Shown here: positions 24,436-37,680 of the stretch, piece after piece
How the letters are laid out: each line of letters starts with the position of its first letter
Numbering within the stretch: the first letter of the stretch is position 1
From: Prinia subflava
Taxonomy: Eukaryota; Chordata; Aves; Passeriformes; Cisticolidae
Direction: 5' to 3'
Length of the DNA: 64,000 bases
NCBI RefSeq assembly: GCF_021018805.1
Contig: NC_086253.1
Span: 35,155,583 to 35,219,582, forward strand
Made by a program: the position numbers and the translations under genes
The notes under the pieces: generated by a model
The model's database searches: none
Told to the model about the DNA's origin: nothing
What the model saw: only the letters and a program-made list of their open reading frames with translations

Positions 24436-27400
24436 AAGCAAACACTGAAAATGCTGACTTGAATACAGTCAACAAAAGAAATAAGAAAACTAATACCTAG
24501 CAAAGTAGGCAAAATGGCTGTCATAGCCAAATGACACAATTACTCTGACTGAGAGCCAGCTACGCTCCTTGTCTGGAACACAAACAAGAACCAGTGTTCT
24601 ATTACCACAAAATGCTAAAACATCATTGCAGCAGTGCTACTACCTACCCAGGTACCTTTTTCATATTCATTAAGGACTACAGAAATCACATCCTTTCTTC
24701 AGATGGTGAATAAATACCACAAGATTTTGTGATAAATTGATCACAAGAAATCGTGATGAAGAATTTCACACGATTTGTTGTAAGTGTAGCTACAGTCTAA
24801 AAAATTATATTCTGTATAATATAATATATCAATAGCCTTAGTTCAAGGCTATTAATGCATTAAATATAGTTAAGCTGTATTAGAACATGAAAGAAAAATA
24901 TAAATAAATATTGTTTATAAACATGTGGAAATAATTAAGGGTTTGTAATTTGATTTTCTGACATGCAGACAGGAAGAACATGAAGATGGTGACAAGACAA
25001 AAATAACATTCATAGAGAATTTCTTGCTTCTTTAGATACAATTTTATTCTGTTATTTTTTTAAAAAAGCACACAATTATGATTTACAATCATTTGAAATT
25101 CTTATAACCTGTCCTCTAAACAAACTGTTCAACTCTTTTTCCATAATGTCCCAAATCTCGTTAGCCAGAGTGCTTCACATCAGACCTTCTAGCAGTAAGC
25201 TCCCTTTCCATCCAGTCTTCTCAGAAAAATGTTACCAGCAACGAACTTGATTAGCAGGCATCCTTGAGTGACTGAAAGTCTGGAAATTAACACCACCCCT
25301 TCCTGATTTCTACGAGAAGTCTTTACAGATGTCTTTACCTTTAGGAGGCATTCCTTGATTTTTACTTAAAATCACTTTTACGGTTTTAACTGGTACATTT
25401 TCCACATTAAAAGAACTTTGATGTCTCCTGTTCAAAACTGAAGTTGTTGAGGCTATGCAATAGAAATTACTGTCTCCTTTTTTATAAAGGACAGTTATCA
25501 CATATCTAAAAGGGACTGCAGAACAAACATATATCCACTTTCTGTTCTGATGAAATGAAAAAATGAATTACTTCGTTTTCTAAAATTGTTATGACTCACA
25601 GTCATAATAATATATAGATCACAACCAAAAGAAAGCAAAAACCGATTAAAAGATGGTTATTGTCAAAAGCCTTTAATCTGTTCAGTGTGTTTCTTTTGTA
25701 GTACTTTGTAGCCTTTTGTTGTACTATAATGTTACTATAAATGTGACAAAGATTTTTATTTTTTTCTCAGCAAAAATATAGCAAGTTCTTTAAGTGATAT
25801 GGAATTGGTAAACTGTAATCAAGTCAGAAAATATTTCAGAGCATTTTTTACACTCTTAAACATGAAAAAAATTATTTCAATTAAGTATCATATAAAGAAT
25901 AGAGAATTCTAGTAAAAAATATTACAAAATCTTGATCACTTGATCAGTTTTAGCATCAAGAACATTGTTTCATTGCCTAATCTATAGCAACAACTAAATT
26001 TTACAAACATAAGGAAGTTTGAAGTATTTTGGTACAGCTTCAAAGATTAAATATGCTTAGATGTATTCTGATGATCATTATGTCTAATTAGAATGAAAGT
26101 GATCACTTTTCCTGTTTTACGACTTGTCTGCTTTGAGGCAGTCTAACCTCTGGGTGCTTTAGTCTAAGAATTATTCCTGAAGTGACTAATAGAGATAAGA
26201 GCAAAAGTCAGCTATCATTTAAGTGTGTAACCTCTTATTTATGGTTTTCTCTCATAGCACTCTCTCTCCAGTTTTACAGCCTCAAACTTTTCCTTTCATG
26301 CCAGTGTAATATTTATGACAGACTTGTGTTAATCTCGCAGACCTGTGGCTTCCTTGCAATAGACCATCCAAGTCACCCTGGAAATGACAAACCTCAAGGA
26401 TTTCAGACACTAGGGGCTGCAAAAGGCAGTTTGGGAACATCTCCACTAACTGTTAGAAAAACAAACAAAAAAAACAAGACAAAAATCTGTCATTACCTAT
26501 TCTGTCTTTCTATAAAAAAGGCAGGTTGTAGATGAACCTCCCACGGTTCTGGAACAAAGCCACTCATTTTACTGTTAATGGAGCTTCTGGAGAGACTATG
26601 CACACATATATACCACCTTCTGCCTCTTTCCAGGAGACACTGTTTGCCTCCTAGTATCCTCCTAATAAAACAGGTTTTGCTACACTCTTCCAGACTAAAG
26701 TGTATGGGAATAAGTGACAACTGTTATCAAGGTATTTTGATAAGAAAACATGTTTAATGTAAAAAGAGAAAGACAATGACATTCCTGCTTTGTAAAAGGT
26801 GAAAATTAAAACAAAAAAGAAATATAAGGAGGAAACTGAGAGGAGCCACGAGAGGAAAACTGAAATCTTCCATCTGATCTTATGACCTGTTGCAAAAAGC
26901 ATGCAAAAATATGTGGTACCAGAACTACAAAAGAAAAAATAAATCGATTTTATGCTCAAAATACTTTTCTAATGTTCCTTCCACATCAGGAAATCATGGT
27001 TCTTACTATCTGAAAAGGAAAAAAAAATCTATGCTTAATCCAGTAACACAGTCTTGAAAAAAAGAAAAGGAATACAGAGAAATCAATGTAAGCATATTAA
27101 TTTCAGTTCCAGCTCCTGATGAGGGTAGCTCTCAAATACATCTCAACACACACACAGAGATTGAATGCTGATGAATAATACATATATTTTCCAGCTTCAA
27201 GTGAATCATTTATCTCTGCAATTACAAGTCAGCAAAGATACTGAATGATTTTTAACATGTGACTCTTGACATGTTTTTTTCAGGATAAAAGAAGCACATT
27301 GAACTTTTTCTGCAATAAGCAATTACAGAAAGATCAGTTTATTTTGCAACTTTGATAATATAGAAACAAATAATAGGTAGGTATCCTTCAATATGTAATT

Positions 27401-28107
27401 ATTGTAGTTCACACATCTTTACAGAGCTTATGTTAAAGAAAATAAAATTAAATTGCAATGGTGTTCTGGAATAAAAACAATACATTAAATGATAAAATTC
27501 AGTTGGTTTTTTTCTTTTGGTTTTATGTAGGAAAAATAGTCTTCCCTTATGCCTCACAAGAAAAATGTAACCCAGTTTTTTTCATTAAAGGGTAGGAAAA
27601 GAAATCAAAATGAATCTGCCTGAGTAATACTGATCTTTTCTAAGATTTAAAATGTAACTCCTTTGAGAAAAAAGAAAGAGATATTTATACTTAAATTCAC
27701 TTCCCTATAAATTGGTCTTATTCTATGTATTCAAGGGCATTCTATGCATCCCAAAGCATAATCAGATAATCAGATGTTTCTACATGCTTTGAGATGATGT
27801 AAGTGATTTCTGGTTAGAAAATATTGAGTTATTACTCAGTCTATATTATATATTTAAAACCTCAATTTTATAATATCAACTCATGGTCTTCTAAACAAAA
27901 GTGGTGGGGAAACCCCATCTCAGCATTTCTAAAGAAGCTCAAATTCTAACACTGGCACAGGAACTGTTAAATAAAAAATAACCTAAAAAATGCAAAATAA
28001 TAATGTTACTGTGTCATATAAACGATATATTCTTGAATTATACCTATGACTTCTTGAGAAAAGGTGATTCTTTTCCACATGGGAGGATTTTTAAACCCCA
28101 TTTCTTA

Positions 28108-28266
28108 GTGTTTGGTTGTTTGGGGTTTTCGTTGTTGTTGTTGTGTTTTTTTGGTTTGGTTTTGTTTTGTTGGTGTTTGTTTGTTTCTGGTTTTTTGTTT
28201 TTGTTTTGTTTGTTTTGTGGGTTTTTTTATTGTTGTTGTTTGTTTTGTTTTGTTTTGTTTTTTGGG
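28108..28266. repeat. G/T-rich low-complexity tract, about 160 bp
   Basis: The plus strand here is nearly free of A and C and consists of GTT, GTTT and GTTTT repeats with GGGG and GGG runs. It explains the two overlapping plus frames rich in Phe, Val, Cys and Leu at 28003-28360, which should not be read as genes. The strong strand asymmetry (purine/pyrimidine-mixed GT against AC) is typical of expanded (GTTT)n-type simple repeats. Confidence 0.9.
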
Positions 28267-29669
28267 AAGTATGAAAGAGGAGTTATTGAAGATACATTCA
28301 GCTCAAAAATGTAATATAAGAAACTCCAAAATGATGGATAAAGCAGCTGTTCTGAAGTAGATAACAGCTATTTTTGCCCTTGGAATCATCCCTTCTCTTT
28401 GTTGAATATGTGTAGTGTTTCTTTTTTAATAGACTCCAAAAGATTTTACATATGTTAAATTTAAGACCACAAACAGCATTCTTTGTGTCTGCATTTACTT
28501 TGCATTTCACATCATATTGAAGAATAATTATGAATGACTGAAACTAATTTGCTTGCTTTCCTAAGTTGCTGTTCCATACTTTTGAACAACTGCTAAATTA
28601 CATCCAGGAGGTTTATTAGTATTTCAACACTACCTATTAAAACATATTCCAACAGTGTCTAATGAGCACAGGGGGAAACTTCCATTTCTTCTAAAGTAAC
28701 TAATCATTTAGTTATGTGCATAAGATTTGGTTAGGTAGGTAAGAATAATCAACTAGAAATTTTAGAATAGGGTTTTTTTGTCTCAAGGTTATAATATATC
28801 CTTGCAAAAAGTGGTATGACAACTGTTAATTAAAACAGAAAATTGCTGGGTTTATTTTAAAATATTTAGAAAATACACAGTCATAATGAATTAAGTCAAA
28901 GAGTTGCAATCAGTCAATAGCCAATATTAATGTAGAATATACAGTTTTATGATCCTGTTTCATCATTGTGGGAGACAGAGGACAGTATGCAGTATGGCAT
29001 GCAGATATATGCCATAGAGATTAATTGTAATTATTTAGGAGTAGGTTTTCTAAATTATCCAATGTAAAAAATCAAAGTAATTAACTGTATTGTCTAAAAA
29101 ATAACTGTTCCAGAGATCTGAATAAATATAATCCCAGATTTTATAAAGGCAGTATTAAACTGACAGTGTAGGCTTATTAAAATTCTACTACATAATAACA
29201 GCCACAGAATTCATAATTGCAGAATTTAAGATGTAAAAATTGTATTTTCCTCTACAGATGAATACATGTAGGACAAGAGCAGAAATGTAATGACAGGGTC
29301 AATGTTATCACTGACACAAAGACTGTTCCTAAGGCTATGAATGATAACAAACCCTTTATTTCTGGCCTGCATTTAAAGCTATAATTTAAGATAAAATTTG
29401 ATAAATATAGCTGCAACACACTGCAACAACAGACTGTTAAACTACAGGAAAGCATGCACATGAATCTGAAAAATGAGATTCCCAGATTTGGTTCTGTTCT
29501 CAATTCCATTAGCAAAGCTGTTTTAAGTGGAAACTAAACTACGCCAGTGTTTTTTGCTTAGTGACTAATGACCACTTGATATCCAGAAGTATCTTATGCA
29601 AAATAAATCAGAATCAGTCAAGTCTATTCTGTACGTAATAGCTTATCAAAATAACCAACATCTATTGGT

Positions 29670-29689
29670 AAAAAAAAAAAAAAAAAAAA
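29670..29689. repeat. A20 homopolymer
   Basis: Twenty uninterrupted A residues on the plus strand. No retrocopy sequence or target-site duplication could be recognised around it. Confidence 0.9.
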
Positions 29690-32600
29690 TCAGCGTGTTG
29701 AAAAGTTTCACTAAAACACTGAAGAAGAAATTTTGCCCTGATGCAGAAACGCTTGTGTTGGGGGGGGAAAAATAGTTCAAACTCCAGGTTCAGGGTAGGC
29801 TTCTCTCTGGGTAAATGTCCTGCTCATCCAGACTACTAGCTTACAGGGGAAATCAGTAAGAATCACACACATACACCTAGCAACGTAATTTTGCCCATAA
29901 ATTAGATAGATCCATCTCTACTGACTACATCACAGCTGAAGTACTTCAACTCACCTACAAAATCCCATACACTTATAGAATAAATAATTTCAGAGTATCT
30001 CCTTATAGTCCAAATGAATGGCAAGTGCCAATCTATTGTAGTAGGTAAGACAACTGTAATAGAATTCTGTATGTATAACAAGAATTGTAGATATTATAAT
30101 TATATGAAACATTTTCTGCTGGTTGAAAAAATAAACAGTAATTTTTATCTGTAGGTAACATTATAGACAGGAAAAGGATGTAGTGCACATATAATGTGTC
30201 TCCAAGTCATCACAATGACAGAGCAATTAAAAAATCGAAGCAACACTCTATGCTTTCAGTATAGTTCTTATAAAGCATGAATTAAATTAAAATTTTGCAT
30301 AATAATACTATGGTTTCAGTTTGAGAAATATTGTGCTGCGAATCTGCAGACTTTGATGAATACCCTATTAAGATAACAGCCCAGTCAGCTGCAGTATTGT
30401 TTATAATCTTAATGGGTTTTAGACAGCAATGAAGGAGCAATAATTTTGTTCATTTCAAATAAAGTAGCATTGAAGGGCATTCAAGGAAACAATTCTATTA
30501 GTCATTTTTGCATCTCTTGGTGTATGATGATTACACCACATTTTTTTGTTCTATAAAATAACGTTATAAAAACAGTCTGAAGCAATAACTTTCCTCATGA
30601 TATTTACTTACCTACAATACAGCTTCTCTATCATTTCAGTTTAAAGTTACATTTATGTGGACAAACCAAATTACAGGTAGTATTTTGAGAGTTACTTAAC
30701 TTTACCAAGTCTTTGTTCCCATTGACTTAGTGTAATCAGGACTGAACAAAGTGCTTCTTTCACTGAGAATATACCTGAATAAAGAATGCATAAGTTGTAA
30801 GAATCCCAGGATTTGGGCATAACACTTTTTCCACAGGAAAAAAATCAGCTATCAAACTGTGTAAACTTCTGTTGGAGTGACTTGTGTTTGGTGAAATAAT
30901 AGTATTAAAGGCTGCTCTTAAACTTTTGCAGAACATGTCTCCAATTTTCTAAAGGGCTAGAAGTTCACAGTAGAAGTTATTTCTTCAGGAGGACATTTTT
31001 CAAGGGTGTTACCCTTTTAAATGTTGTGCTGATAGACAGCTTGTATATCAGTAAAGAGAAACACTTTTAAGATAACTCATGCAATTTCATTAACCTGTTA
31101 TGTTAAAAGACATTTTTTTTCCGTAGTTTCTCTTTGTGCTCTGAAATACTTGTTTTATTGACGCCAACATGACTTATATCATTAATGTAAATACATCAGG
31201 AATGTAATTTTTATTCTAACTGTAATCTAATAAGCAACACTCATAATCATGAGCACATAGGGAACATCTGTAAATTTTTGTAGGTGCTGGAACCCTGGAC
31301 CAACCAGAGCAAACCTTTCAGCCATTCCTGAGGATAGTACGGAGTAATGTGGGTGCAAAATCATTCTAAATAGACAGCTATCTTTTAATAGCATTGTCAT
31401 CTCTTCTTCACTGTTGATCTCATTGCCAAAGCAGTCTTTAAAATTAACTAGTATAAAAAATCAGGGTAGTTCACTGTACTAGATGTAGATTATGATGTAA
31501 TATGGCATTTATGTAATTATTTCTAAATGTCACAGTCATTTAGAGCACATTTACATTAAAAGAAAAATAAATAAAGTTACAGGAAGTAAACTGTTAAGCA
31601 GATCACTAGATCTACAGGAATCTGATTTAAACATTTAGCTAATACTGAGTCTTCCTCCACAGATGTGGAAAAAGTGAGGAAAAGTGTGGAAAAAGAGGGA
31701 AGTGACACACTCTTCTCTGTAATAAAAATGGTCATCTGAATATCTAGCAACTGTGGGAAATCTGCAGTTCTTTTGTTTGTAGGAAGGAGTTTGGTTCTTG
31801 TTAGCTGTAAGACGATGCTAACTACTGGCCCAATGGTATTGTGGAATAGATATATATAAACCGCTTTTCCTGTGGAATACAGTACAAGTAGAAAGGCAGA
31901 AATGGGTTTAGGTAAGATCTCTTTACCTCATTGATGCTATTTCTAGGGCAGAAGTATTTGAGAGGGAAAGAAATTATGCTTTCAATGTGTTTTATTTTTT
32001 TAGTTTTTTTAGGGTTTTGGTTTTTTTTTTTTCCTCAAAGTACCAACACTGCTTCTAGCTCTGTAGAGTCCAAAACTAACATTAGTTAAATGCTTTTTCC
32101 CAGTATGATTTGGAATAGGCAGTTCTTTTTTTTAAAACTCATTTCCTTATTTTTATTTTTCTGTGGATTATTAATTTATAATTCTGGGAGCCAGTCCTTA
32201 TTTAAATAATTTTAAAATAAAATTTGATAGAAGCTTAGTTGTATGGGGGTTTTGGTCTTAGATTCTTCTTTCCTTCTTTTTTGGAAAGTTCTCTTATTAC
32301 CATTTAGTACATTAGCTCAGTCATATTTTCTGCCCTTTCACACTGAAGCAGAATGCCAAGTAAAGAATATTACTTACTGGCAAAGGTTTTCAGAGAGTGT
32401 AATTAAAAGTTTGTCTCCATTTATATATTTAGCTTTTCCTGGCATTTGACTAATTTGGCAGCATATGGTAGGTTTGTTTATTACCTTGTGCATAGTAATT
32501 AAAGCAGTACTTTAACAGAGACACACAAGAAATGTGTTCCATTTATATTTGAGGTGAAGGCATTTTTTTCTGAAATCTACAGATAATGAAAAGCATTTTT

Positions 32601-33408
32601 GAATGTAATTCTTAAATCTGGAGATATCTGGATAGGTTTATATAGCTGTATAATAATTCATTGTTTATTAAGAAAGATATTACCAGATATTTAAATTAGT
32701 GTTCCAAAAATGTGGCCTACAGAAATAATTCACTTTTTTTTTTTTTTTTGCTAATCTGTACTTCAGAGATTGACAAAGTATCCTTTGGCACAAAGACTTC
32801 CAGTTTTTAGACAGTCTGTGTTCTTATATAGCTGTTTAGTAATTCAAAGTCCTCAATATTTGCCTTGAGCAACAAATTTATGTCCCTGATAGGTAAGTTT
32901 CACATTTTCAGTATATTTATTGGTAACATGCTCATAATTGGTGGCCATTTCTTCTGGAAATTTGAATCTAATCTTTTGTGAATAATAAAATAAATTCTTA
33001 CAGTTGGTTAATTCTGTATGAAGGAGTGCATATCATGACATATAGCAATACAATTAACAGTCCAGCTCAAACATCTGTTTTGTTAATAAACCACCAGCTA
33101 CTTATCATGAAATTTGACTATTCCCATATCTATTAAAAATAATGTTTCTTTCTTTCTAATATTCAATGTTTGTTGCCCATTTAATTGCTTACCTTGAAGG
33201 AAAGACAGATTTCTATGTAATAAAGTTATAAAAAAATTGCATTTTCAATAAAAATGTATTCTTTGATATTGTTGCAAATTCTTTTCTTCTCTATGACTTA
33301 TTATACAGTGAAAAGCCAGTAAATTTTAACCTGTAATTTCAGGAGCCAAGGTGTGCTTAATGCTTAGGATCTGATGCACATACTGCCCTCTACCTATCAA
33401 AGAATCTC

Positions 33409-33431
33409 AAAAAACAAAACAAAACAAAACC
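33409..33431. repeat. (AAAAC)n microsatellite
   Basis: Four to five units of AAAAC, followed by further A/C-rich sequence to about 33462. Confidence 0.85.
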
Positions 33432-35211
33432 AAAGCCAGAAAAAACCCCAAAAAACACACAAATATGTAAAGTATTTATGATGAGATGACAGTAAGATTG
33501 GAACCTTGAATGAAGTTGGCTTGGTGTGAGCAAAATGAATTGTACTAGGATGTACAAAAGATAAATTACTTTCAACACAGGAAGGATGGATTTCTTCATT
33601 AACTGTACGAACAACAGGAGAAAATGATATACTACCTTACAAGACAGAACAGACTTATTTGATAGTATCTGAAAACCCTTCATAGATTATACACAAAACC
33701 AGTAATGACACTTTCAATGCACTGAAATAACAGGTTACATGTAGGGAGAGCTCAATCAGGATTTTACTCTTGTCATCCCTCTTGCCAGCCCAATAGCTTG
33801 CCAGGATAACAAATACTACCTAATAAAATTATATGTGCATGCTCAGATTTCTAGGACAAGTATGTCAGTCATCTTTTAGACTTCTACTACATGATAATAA
33901 CAACTCTTTTACTACAGTTATTATTGATAGTCAAAATTACTTCACATGACATATAAAAATTGAAAGCATGAAAGTAGAAAAGAACATAGAAACTTTTTCC
34001 TTTTGTATATATCCATTCTAGAGTGGGATGAAATCTCCAACATGTAAGCCTCACTGCCTCAAACTCTGCAGGAAAATTTCAGGCCATTCATAAAAACATA
34101 AAGTGGTATCTATACTGGGCTGCTTATTCTGTTTCTTTTCCCAGAGCTACCAGAGTGTCTTCAGCTGCCCTGGGGTCAGATGCTTAACTGCTTAGATTTT
34201 ATTTCACAATAAAAATAGGAATATTTGTAGGTCCTTACACTACCAAAAGTTCTACAGAATACTGGGTGTGTAGTCCCACTGAGACCCAAATATATTTATT
34301 GAACAGAACCTCAAAGTGCAAGGATTCTTTATGCTTCAATGCTGCTGAAGGTATCTCTAAATAGTCCCACTACAAGCATTAAATAATAACAGCAAGAATA
34401 AATATTGATGTATTGTTGTGTACCAACAACTATACCCTTTCAAAGCAGAAGTAGCAGTCTTCCAGGAGAGGAGTGATTCTAGGTAGCCAACCTATTAAAG
34501 AGATGTGTCAACTCTTCTTGTTTTTCAATATTGGCCTGCATGTGCAAAACCAAACTTGTACATCCTGAGAAAGCGTCACATGTAAGGGAAAAATTTAGAT
34601 ATGTTGCTTAAAAATTAACAAGTCTGTTTACTTATAAACATACATTTAAATATTCAGGAGTGTATGCAGAAGACTAGCTATGCAAACAAAAGTAGCTCAG
34701 AGACGAGATTTAGATAGCACGCTTGCCACAGACCAAAGGTTTTCTAATACCACTTTTAAAACAGGTATTTCTACATAATTCTATTTTACCAAGTTCCTGT
34801 GCTTAGTCCTGGGAGCTTTTAAGTCATTTGGAATATGGATCATATATGTTTTTCTAGTAATATCAGCACAGTGAAAACTTACTTGCTTTCAGCCCCACAA
34901 CTGAGACCTGGTATTTACAGCACTCAAATAATGCAACAGAACAGCAATGCCCACATGCCCACAAATTCCTCCAGTGACAAAAATTCCCATGTTTTTCTAA
35001 AAAATTCCTTCATACCATATGGAAAGCACCACGAGTGTGAACCTGCAGAAGAGGCTGTGGAATAAAGCACAGAAGACTGAGCGCTAAATATTGAAAAAGC
35101 TCAAAAAATTACAAAATATTCTGAAAGTAAATTATGATATAATGGAGGTATAGGTTCATCTCCACTAAGTGGTGAAAGAAACACTGCTAACCAGATAGAA
35201 ATATTTAACCA

Positions 35212-35385
35212 GAGAATCACAGGATAACTGAGACTGTTGGTGACCTCTGGAAGTCATTACTGTCCTATGGCCCCATTTAGTGAGGGACACTTAGGGAAGG
35301 TTGCCCAGCACCATGACCAGGCTGCTCTTGAACATTGCCAAAGACAGAGGTTTCACCACTTTTCTGAACAGCTTATTCTATTTCT
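35212..35385 (-). mobile_element. Old CR1 3' fragment, antisense
   Basis: The left edge, AGAGAATCACAGGATAACTG, is a diverged CR1 tail. It is followed by blocks matching antisense CR1: GACCTCTGGAAGTCATTACT, GTTGCCCAGCACCATGACCA, GGCTGCTCTTGAACATTGCC and GAGGTTTCACCACTTTTCTG. Divergence is clearly higher than in the copy at 22.2 kb, so it is an older insertion. The right boundary is approximate. Confidence 0.85.
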
Positions 35386-37622
35386 CCATATAGATTTGCC
35401 TAATTTAATGACTTGTGAGAGCTGTGTTACCCAGAGCAAAAATCCAGTTATGGCCTGTGAAACCATATTAATTCAGGTTCTGACATGAATTAGAAAACAA
35501 AGGCTAGTGACAGCTTAAGTTGCTATTTGTAAATTTAACTACAGATAAAATCATCCATCAGGTAGCTGAAGAACCAAAGCAAGCATGCAAGCATGCAAGA
35601 CTGTTCATCACTAAACAAGGCAGTCTGCATCTTTAATTAGGCAGTTTAAGTGCTCAGCACTTCTGATTCTAAGACTCTGAACTTCTAGTCAAAATGACAT
35701 ATGAAACCTAGTGACATTTTTCATATGTCAGAGGCATTCATTTCAGTTATGAAACTAAACTGAACTTCTTTCTAGTGCCTTGGTCCACTGATCTTGCCCT
35801 TTGATTTCAATAGGTTACTGCTCACACCCTTGAAAAGCTACAGCTTTCAGTAGCTCTATCTACATGGCCTCAAAAAAATCATTGTTAAGGTAAAAGTACA
35901 TTTTTACAATAGGACATAAAAGCAAATTAGCAGTATAAAAAGTAAAAAAGTTGGAACCTAAACTGTGTCTTGTAGACTTAATACATCACAGAAAACTACA
36001 CTCCAAGTTCATAAAACTTGGTATATTCCTTTAATGGAAAACAATAAGCGTATCTTTCTTCTCAGATGCTATTACAATGTATAATGTATGTATTTTGATG
36101 TGTTTGATTTCTTCTCTGTTTTTATATGGTCGTAAGGATCACTGCCTCCTGATTAACACATACTTCAAAGCGATTATTTTGCTTATTCCTACTTGTCATT
36201 AGACAGCTAAAAACAAAATAGACAGACCATTAAGAGACAAAACCTTTTTGCTTCCCAAAAATCTTGTTTCATATGAAAGTATGAAACTCCATAATTCTTT
36301 AGATCTTACTTTGAGAAAGTCTTGAGAAAAAAAAAAAAGGAAAAAAGAAAAATTAGTTATGCATATACAAGACGATAAATTATGTTCCCTCAGTAAGTGA
36401 AATTTTTCTTTTTTAGTCAAAAAGCACTGTAGTGGACATTTCCTGAAAAATTCACTTTTGGATCATGCAGAACCTCAGTCATGTATGATGTGCACACAGA
36501 AAGAACCAACAGACAAAACATTTTCTGCTTTATTGAGTCATCATTTCAGTGCACAACTTGTATTTCCTTTTACACACAAGCATGGTTTGAATGTGTGATG
36601 AAGGCTGAGACTCTAATGTAAACAGAACCCGAATATTAAGAACTCATTGAATTGAAGCTACATTTACCACTCCTATCACCAGAAGCTAATGTCCTGTATG
36701 TTGCAGTTATACTTATGAGGTAAGGATAAGGAATACAGCCACAGAAATTGTAAACATTGTCCTCTGTTCCTAAGGCAGAGATAGTAGTCAAACTTACAAA
36801 TTTTAACAAAAAAAAACCAAAACCCAATCACGGTGTCTGGCAGTGTTTAAACAGATACAGAGCAAGTTTTAAATACAGATTCTGGGGTACTGAAGAAGAA
36901 AGTATTCACATGAATAACTAGAAAATACAATTGTGTCCTCACTGAAAGTATTGCTTTAGAGATTTCTAAGCAGGCATGGGGCATGTTTAAGTGACACAGC
37001 AAATATGCATTTAATACAGAGTAAAACAAGCCTGGATAAGTGTCAAAGGGAAGTAGAAGGTTCAAAACACCTTTACTGGGAAGAAAACTAAAAAATATAA
37101 TGGGAAAAAAGCTTTGCCCTCAGCTATCAATAAATATGATTTTTTAAATAGCTTTGCACTCTTCTTCAGTCCAATCAGCTTCAAGACACCAGAATTCACC
37201 TCATCTGCCAATTCAAAGGTTTACTTAGGAAAATGTTCAAGAGATTTGTGGCAAGTAATATCGCTAGTACCTAAAATAACATGTATGGTTCACTAGTTTC
37301 TTTCTCAGATGGCTTCTTTTCCCTGGGTGACTGAGGAGCAGCGTATTTATTTCTTAGACTCTTCCCTAATACAATTGAAAGGCATCTTACCTTCTATTTC
37401 CTTATTTAAGCTTATTAGTGCACGTGTATACAAACTTATATGAACTAATGCCCTCTAGCTATCTAAGTCTGGCCATTTAATAATTTTGTAAATATATGGT
37501 TAAACAAAAATTCTAGCATTCTAATTACTAAAGTAATAAAAGAGTCTCACTCTGATTTTCATTCACATACTTAAACCCAACCTTTTATTAACTTCTTCTC
37601 ATACAAGTATGCAATTTGTCTG
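35386..37622. other. AT-rich non-coding sequence
   Basis: Nothing recognisable apart from a short (CAAGCATG)n run at 35580-35599 and an A/G-rich tract near 36326-36356. Confidence 0.6.
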
Positions 37623-37680
37623 AATGGAACTAGGTGATCTTTAAGGCTGCTTCTAACCAAACTATTCCAGATTCTATACT
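37623..37680 (+). mobile_element. CR1 3' terminal scrap, sense
   Basis: TGGAACTAGGTGATCTTTAA followed by GGCTGCTTCTAACCAAACTA and TTCCAGATTCTATACT matches the last ~55 bp of the CR1 3' UTR in sense orientation, ending in degenerate terminal repeats. Only this stub is recognisable, as in a severely 5'-truncated or decayed copy. Confidence 0.75.

Larger units (their letters stand above)
22609..35211. other. AT-rich non-coding sequence, no gene recognised
   Basis: No recognisable exon, RNA gene or large mobile element. It holds several simple repeats (listed separately), plus T12 at 32021-32032 and T16 at 32734-32749. Open frames reach about 113 codons, and the longer ones overlap homopolymer or GT tracts (for example Phe/Lys-rich frames at 23.3-23.7 kb and Phe/Val/Cys-rich frames at 28.0-28.36 kb), which marks them as artefacts. 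The 30.29-30.66 kb part has a complex, non-repetitive texture. Confidence 0.55.

Noticed and set aside
28003..28360. Phe/Cys/Val-rich plus frames resembling membrane segments
   Set aside because: They are translations of a GT-rich simple repeat.
29560..29700. A20 run as the tail of a processed pseudogene
   Set aside because: The sequence upstream shows no coding or RNA-gene similarity, the nearest AATAAA is too distant (about 70 bp), and no target-site duplication was found.
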